A DNA stretch of 9,513 nt, from the NCBI GenBank assembly GCA_005879255.1, contig VBKY01000221.1:1-9513 (forward strand), given 5' to 3'. The first letter of the stretch is position 1; each line of letters starts with the position of its first letter. The notes below the pieces were generated by a model. It worked only from the letters and a program-made list of their open reading frames with translations, made no database searches and had not been told where the DNA came from. The stretch comes from Deltaproteobacteria bacterium (lineage in GTDB: Bacteria > Desulfobacterota_B > Binatia > UBA9968). This document shows, in pieces, positions 6,889 through 9,513 of this stretch. The position numbers were made by a program, and so were the translations under genes.

Positions 6889-7090
6889 GCTCCTACTGCA
6901 CGCGGAGGATCAACAAATCTGACCGATCATGTGAGAACGGTGCTGGCGCGAAACGTCTATCTTTGACGCCGATAGCAGCGCGATCGTGGTTCACGCAACC
7001 GCAGATGACAATTTTACCGATCGCGCGGGCAATTCCGGGGATCGAATCGGTTGCGGCGTAATTACAAAACTTCCGTCGAAGACGCAGTAA
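6889..7090 (+). pseudogene. sodC: Cu/Zn superoxide dismutase C-terminal remnant
   Basis: Two adjoining frames reconstruct the end of a Cu/Zn superoxide dismutase, a usually periplasmic enzyme that dismutates superoxide. The first frame gives GGSTNLTDHVRTVLARNV (to about 6957); after a one-base shift the next gives IFDADSSAIVVHATADDNFT, then DRAGNSGDRIGCGVITK, and a stop at 7088-7090. The His of VVHA (a copper ligand in the family) and the Cys of the RIACGVI-type ending (disulfide) are retained, but the N-terminal two thirds, with the other metal ligands and the export signal, are absent upstream: position 6838 already belongs to the sigma-54 regulator. It cannot encode an active enzyme. Confidence 0.72.
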
Positions 7091-7198
7091 CGGCCTGCCG
7101 CGGCGTGATCATGAGAGCAATTTCTGCGGTCTCTGTTGCACTGCCCAGAAGCGACTGATCATAGTCATTGGAAGTTAAGATGAAGTGGCAACGGCGGA

Positions 7199-7444
7199 CG
7201 AAGCCTTGCTAGCTCGTTGATGCTCCCAGTTCGTGGAGTTTGACTTTGGCCACGAGCTCCACGACTGCGAGCAGTGTAAAAATCGCGACGGGGGAATTGA
7301 GCCGATGAGAGAGAGTGGATGCTCGAGTCTCAGCCAGCCCAGGTACACAGCCCACGCAGTCGTCGCGGGAGCTGTAAGCGAGCGCAGCCCCGCAAAGAAT
7401 CCAATCAGAAAGGCAAAAAGAAGCGTGATTATATAGTCGTCCCT
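7199..7444 (-). pseudogene. DUF4126-like membrane protein N-terminal remnant
   Basis: On the minus strand, reading from about 7440 downward, one frame gives YIITLLFAFLIGFFAGLRSL, then TAPATTAWAVYLGWLRLEHP, then LSLIGS. A frameshift near 7295 continues in SPVAIFTLLAVVELVAK, and another near 7235 gives KLPRTGSINE. Together this matches the opening of small multi-helix DUF4126-family membrane proteins (GLRSxTAPA, AW, LGWL, an IFTLLAxxELVADKLPxTxSR segment). The rest of the protein, roughly two thirds, is missing and no proper start codon precedes it. At least two frameshifts make it a pseudogene. The function of the family is unknown to me. It is oriented against its neighbours and abuts kinase debris at about 7489, so a rearrangement boundary lies between 7445 and 7490. 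Confidence 0.66.
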
Positions 7445-7491
7445 TCGTTCTCGATTTTCCGATCCACCGACATTGCCGTTCGCTGCACCGA

Positions 7492-7698
7492 GATTCGGGC
7501 CCGGGGCTGGATCCTGAGAGTGTCAATCACATATTCGCCGCGTTCTATACCACCAAACCTCAAGGCATGGGCATGGGACTGGCGATTAGTCGCTCGATTG
7601 TCGAGGCGCACTGCGGGCGGCTCTGGGCGACAGCGAATCCCGACAAAGGTGCGACGTTTCAGTTCTTGCCGATCGGTGGCGGGAATCAGCATGATTGA
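7492..7698 (+). pseudogene. Histidine kinase 3'-end fragment (HATPase C-terminus), copy A
   Basis: This frame begins abruptly at the ATP-binding G1 motif, DSGPGLDPESVNHIFAAFYT, continues with TTKPQGMGMGLAISRSIVEA and GRLWATANPDKGATFQF, and ends at a TGA at 7696-7698. These are the last about 68 residues of a HATPase_c domain. Everything upstream (sensor, HisKA, N-box) is missing; sequence before 7490 belongs to other debris. A usually glycine position in the HGGRLW motif is Cys here (HCGRLW). The ending and the spacer to the next start closely match 8641-8773, so this is probably the 3' end of a large Ser/Thr-kinase/sensor-kinase gene or of a kinase next to one. Confidence 0.86.
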
Positions 7699-7797
7699 GG
7701 CTCTAACTAACTAAATCACTAGGTCGCCGTGATGGAGCTTTCAGAATACACGCTCGAGACGCTTCGTAAGGATGGGGAGTTCATTCTTTATCGGGGC
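7602..7797 (+). repeat. Direct repeat copy A: kinase 3' end, spacer, STK 5' end
   Basis: This segment is repeated at 8642-8839. Both copies carry a HATPase C-terminal end (EAHxGRL), a TGA in CATGAYTGAGGCT, a spacer of 33 bases here, and the first 22 codons of a Ser/Thr-kinase-type gene ending TATCGGGGC. In the 66 bases from the ATG the copies differ at six positions. The copies diverge completely after the shared GGGGC. Confidence 0.85.
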
Positions 7798-7800
7798 TAA
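7732..7800 (+). pseudogene. Ser/Thr-kinase/sensor-kinase 5' fragment (22 codons)
   Basis: MELSEYTLETLRKDGEFILY plus RG, then TAA. It differs from the first 22 residues of the intact gene at 8774 (MELSAYTFETLRQDGEFIVY plus RG) at only four residues. In the intact gene the frame continues for hundreds of codons; here similarity ends abruptly at 7797 and a stop follows. It is the severed start of a second copy of that gene. The matching 3' end may be the fragment at 8641-8741, with foreign DNA in between. Confidence 0.85.
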
Positions 7801-7870
7801 CAGTTGGCCTGGTTAGAATAGCCGACAACAGTGTAAACCTCTGTCTTTAGCGTTAGAACCTGGAGCAATT

Positions 7871-8038
7871 ATGATGCCGCCTACGGAGCAAGTGGGAAGT
7901 ATTCCGAGACCGGCTGCACTGATCCAAGGAGTCCAACGCGCTTTACGAATACAACGCAGCAACACGTGCGCAGCGCCTCGGAATACCGAGCGTCGAGTTG
8001 TCCATGAAGGTATCTTTGAAAATGGAGGTGAGGAGTGA
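7871..8038 (+). pseudogene. MetE-like (cobalamin-independent methionine synthase family) N-terminal remnant
   Basis: A 55-codon ORF starts at ATG 7871 (or 7874) behind GGAG and reads MMPPTEQVGSIPRPAALIQG. This strongly resembles the opening of MetE-related UroD/MetE-like methyltransferases (PTE.VGSIPRP..LI). The family then has a segment of about 12-15 residues followed by a helix beginning ALYDEAVRDTI; here, one frame over, ALYEYNAATRAQRLGI appears immediately (about 7938-7985), suggesting an internal loss plus frameshift. The remaining 300 or so residues are absent. The ORF ends in a GTGA overlap with the membrane-protein start at 8035 and contains that gene's GGAGG, so translating the remnant might still couple to the next gene. 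The first half of the match is convincing; the second half is tentative. Confidence 0.52.
8024..8028 (+). promoter_or_regulatory. Ribosome binding site fixing the GTG start at 8035
   Basis: GGAGG lies six bases before GTG 8035, the best ribosome binding site in the window. It supports GTG as the start over later ATG codons. Confidence 0.75.
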
Positions 8039-8631
8039 GACAACTGTTTACCGTCCTCTCTGGGTTGACAATAGCCATTGCGTACATTCCCTTTATCAGG
8101 GGGACAATCCAGGGGTGGGTAGTTCCAAACCGTGCCTCCTGGATTGTCTGGTTCGTTCAAGATGTGCTGATCGCCTCAAGCGCAATAATGGCTGGAGTCG
8201 GTCCAGCGGCTGTGATGCCTGTCATCTGGGGACTGGGTGCAACAATGATGCTGATTCTCTCACTGACGAAAGGCACTCGCGGCGCGTTTACTGGTCTTGA
8301 GAAGGCTTGCCTGGTTCTCAGCGGATTGGGCATCCTCCTGTGGGCTACGACTGGCGCTCCGCGTTTAACTCTCGTGGCGAGCGTGAGCGCTCTGTGTATC
8401 GGCGGGGTTCCCACTGTTGTCAAAGCTTGGGTAAAGCCCTGGACTGAGACGATGAGTGGCTGGTTGCTGATGATTCTGGGAACTGTCTTCAGTTCTCTGG
8501 CAATTCAGAGGTGGACGTTTGACTCTGGATTTCTCCCAGTAGTAATTGGACTGTTCCAGTTGTCAGTAGCACTACCGCTGGTGCTGTACACACTCAACGG
8601 CTCTGTCAGAACCGAAAAGGCAAAACGTTAA
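8035..8631 (+). CDS. Seven-helix membrane protein of unknown function, possible 3+1+3 repeat
   Basis: This 198-residue protein is strongly hydrophobic, with about seven membrane helices (roughly 4-24, 34-54, 57-78, 88-106, 108-127, 140-157, 165-187) and a basic C-terminal tail. I do not recognise a named family. The first and fifth helices end similarly: YIPFIRGTIQGWVVPNRASW and GGVPTVVKAWVKPW followed by TETMSGW. In both, a helix-ending proline is followed by a short polar loop and a Ser/Trp-containing next helix. Such a three-one-three pattern with prolines in helices 1 and 5 recalls SWEET/PQ-loop transporters, which is an inference from pattern only. It starts with GTG behind GGAGG and overlaps the stop of the MetE-like remnant. 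It lies between the severed 5' and 3' ends of a kinase gene, so it seems to have come in with foreign DNA, yet it is intact. Confidence 0.85.
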   Translation: MRQLFTVLSGLTIAIAYIPFIRGTIQGWVVPNRASWIVWFVQDVLIASSAIMAGVGPAAVMPVIWGLGATMMLILSLTKGTRGAFTGLEKACLVLSGLGILLWATTGAPRLTLVASVSALCIGGVPTVVKAWVKPWTETMSGWLLMILGTVFSSLAIQRWTFDSGFLPVVIGLFQLSVALPLVLYTLNGSVRTEKAKR

Positions 8632-8640
8632 CCCCACACG

Positions 8641-8741
8641 GCGAGGCGCACGGGGGGCGGCTGTGACCGGCGGCGAATAGCGGATACGGGGCGACCTTTC
8701 AATTCACCTTGCCCGCCCATGACGGGAATGAGCATGACTGA
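8641..8741 (+). pseudogene. Histidine kinase 3'-end fragment with internal stop, copy B
   Basis: Ten bases after the membrane-protein stop the sequence enters EAHGGRL, then a TGA where the family has Trp (GRLWA), then PAANSGYGATFQFTLPAHDG and NEHD with a TGA at 8739-8741. This is the last about 32 residues of a HATPase_c domain. Intact relatives have CTG TGG GCG at the place where this copy has CTG TGA CCG. It is followed by the intact Ser/Thr-kinase gene after 32 bases, the same order as copy A. It may be the tail of the gene whose head is at 7732-7797. Confidence 0.8.
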
Positions 8742-8839
8742 GGCTATAACTAAATGAAGATGAGGCCACCGTGATGGAGCTTTCAGCATACACGTTCGAG
8801 ACACTTCGTCAGGATGGGGAGTTCATCGTTTATCGGGGC
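8642..8839 (+). repeat. Direct repeat copy B: kinase 3' end, spacer, STK 5' end
   Basis: Counterpart of 7602-7797, about 1,040 bases downstream in the same orientation. The kinase tail and the STK head are well conserved between copies while the spacer is looser (it lacks CTAGGTCG and has a short rearranged stretch). The order and spacing of the two partial genes are preserved, which suggests a tandem array of similar genes rather than random similarity. Confidence 0.85.
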
Positions 8840-9513
8840 CAGCACCAGCGCCAAACCGACGCGAGTCCGCCCTCTATTCTCGTGATGACACCCGTCTCGG
8901 AACGGCCCGCACTGGGAAGCCTCAGGAGAATGGAACACGAATACTCCTTAAGGGCCGAACACGATTCGGCCTGGGCAGTTCGGCCTCTCGCGCTCGCACC
9001 GCACAAGGGGCGGACGATGCTCGTACTCACCGACCCTGGCGGCGAGCCTCTCGATCGACTGCCTGGAAGACCGATGGAATTGACACAGTTTTTGCGCCTG
9101 GCCGTCGGCCTGTCGGCTGCGGTCGGCCAACTACACGGGCGGGGCCTGATCCACAAGGACATCAAGCCTGCCAATGTGCTGGTCAACGGTGCGAACAACC
9201 AGGTATGGCTCATGGGCTTTGGCATCGCCTCACGCCTGCCGCGCGAGCGGCAGGCGCCAGCGCCTCCCGAGTCCATCGCCGGGACGCTCGCCTACATGGC
9301 ACCCGAACAGACCGGACGGATGAATCGCTCGATCGATTCCCGCAGCGACCTCTACTCACTTGGCGTCACGCTCTACCAGATGCTCACGGGCTCACTGCCG
9401 TTCACCGCGTCCGATCCCATGGAGTGGGTCCACTGCCATATCGCCAGAAAGCCGGTGCCGCCAAGCGAGCGGTTGAAGGACGTCCCGGCACCTGTATCTG
9501 CAATCATCACGAA
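8774..9513 (+). CDS. Large Ser/Thr-kinase-like / sensor histidine kinase, N-terminal domain (3' partial)
   Basis: The frame is open from ATG 8774 to the window end (246 codons), so this is the start of a longer gene. The sequence fits the N-terminal domain of the very large fusion family Ser/Thr-kinase-like, AAA ATPase, GAF, histidine kinase (usually well over 1,500 residues). The kinase-like fold shows LIHKDIKPANVLV with catalytic-loop D129, IAGTLAYMAPEQTGR (APE 176-178), SRSDLYSLGV (D192) and the family hallmark PFTASDPMEWVHCHIA. The DFG motif reads GFG (148-150), no glycine-rich loop is visible, and no Lys stands at the expected beta-3 position (PSILVMTPVS), so phosphotransfer by this domain is doubtful. 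It should be cytoplasmic. GAGG lies eight bases upstream; GTG at 8771 is an alternative start. An upstream copy of its first 22 codons is at 7732. Confidence 0.95.
   Translation, partial: MELSAYTFETLRQDGEFIVYRGQHQRQTDASPPSILVMTPVSERPALGSLRRMEHEYSLRAEHDSAWAVRPLALAPHKGRTMLVLTDPGGEPLDRLPGRPMELTQFLRLAVGLSAAVGQLHGRGLIHKDIKPANVLVNGANNQVWLMGFGIASRLPRERQAPAPPESIAGTLAYMAPEQTGRMNRSIDSRSDLYSLGVTLYQMLTGSLPFTASDPMEWVHCHIARKPVPPSERLKDVPAPVSAIIT

Noticed and set aside
7091..7198. Tiny ORFs after the sodC remnant (15 and 10 codons)
   Set aside because: Too short, without family resemblance or a supporting ribosome binding site; this stretch shows nothing I can identify.
7319..7714. 131-codon + strand ORF
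   Set aside because: It is one frame off the recognisable HATPase tail (7492-7698), and its first part is antisense to the DUF4126-like remnant.
7998..8300. 100-codon + strand ORF overlapping the membrane-protein start
   Set aside because: The membrane protein in the GTG 8035 frame has a strong ribosome binding site and clear helices; this frame has neither.
8830..9276. 148-codon minus-strand ORF
   Set aside because: Antisense to the conserved Ser/Thr-kinase-like domain, with no recognisable motif.

Overview
The window reads as a dense cluster of bacterial signal-transduction genes, mostly on the + strand, mixed with an unusual number of broken gene remnants. Gene style fits a free-living soil-type bacterium with a large signalling repertoire: HAMP/PAS/GAF histidine kinases, FixJ- and NtrC-type regulators, a NarL/NreB-type pair, and the very large Ser/Thr-kinase/sensor-kinase family. 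Acidobacteriota or a Rhizobiales/Burkholderiales-like proteobacterium would both fit; I cannot decide from the sequence alone, and no rRNA or tRNA is present to help.

Layout. (1) Up to 2173: the 3' part of a membrane histidine kinase, open at the window edge. Its stop overlaps the ATG of a destroyed NtrC-type response regulator (2170-2668), which keeps its receiver and its C-terminal Fis-type helix-turn-helix but has lost the whole AAA+ domain and carries several frameshifts. (2) 2676-2756: an imperfect long hairpin. (3) 2763-3060: a second hollowed-out regulator of FixJ type, with only the first residues of the receiver joined out of frame to its LuxR-type DNA-binding domain. (4) 3082-5025: an apparently intact NarL-type regulator followed by a soluble PAS/HisKA_3 kinase, a plausible working pair. 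(5) 5026-5453: a mostly non-coding stretch with small inverted repeats, a weak universal-stress-protein-like remnant, and a 61-codon ORF starting like a MEDS domain. (6) 5450-6838: an intact sigma-54-dependent NtrC-type regulator. (7) 6889-7698: debris of three genes: the 3' end of a Cu/Zn superoxide dismutase (+), the 5' part of a DUF4126-like membrane protein (-), and the 3' end of a histidine kinase (+). (8) 7732-8741: the first 22 codons of a Ser/Thr-kinase/sensor-kinase gene, then foreign material (a MetE-like N-terminal remnant and an intact seven-helix membrane protein gene), then a short histidine-kinase 3' end. (9) 8774 to the window end: the intact start of a further Ser/Thr-kinase/sensor-kinase gene.

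The strongest overall signal is the recurring way genes have decayed: both ends survive and the middle is missing. This is seen in the NtrC-type regulator, the FixJ-type regulator and, by inference, one member of a tandem array of large Ser/Thr-kinase/sensor-kinase genes. One consequence is a mismatched set of signalling parts: a sensor kinase at the left end whose translationally coupled regulator is dead, and an intact related regulator at 5450-6838 with no complete kinase beside it. I found no CRISPR array, transposase or RNA gene.
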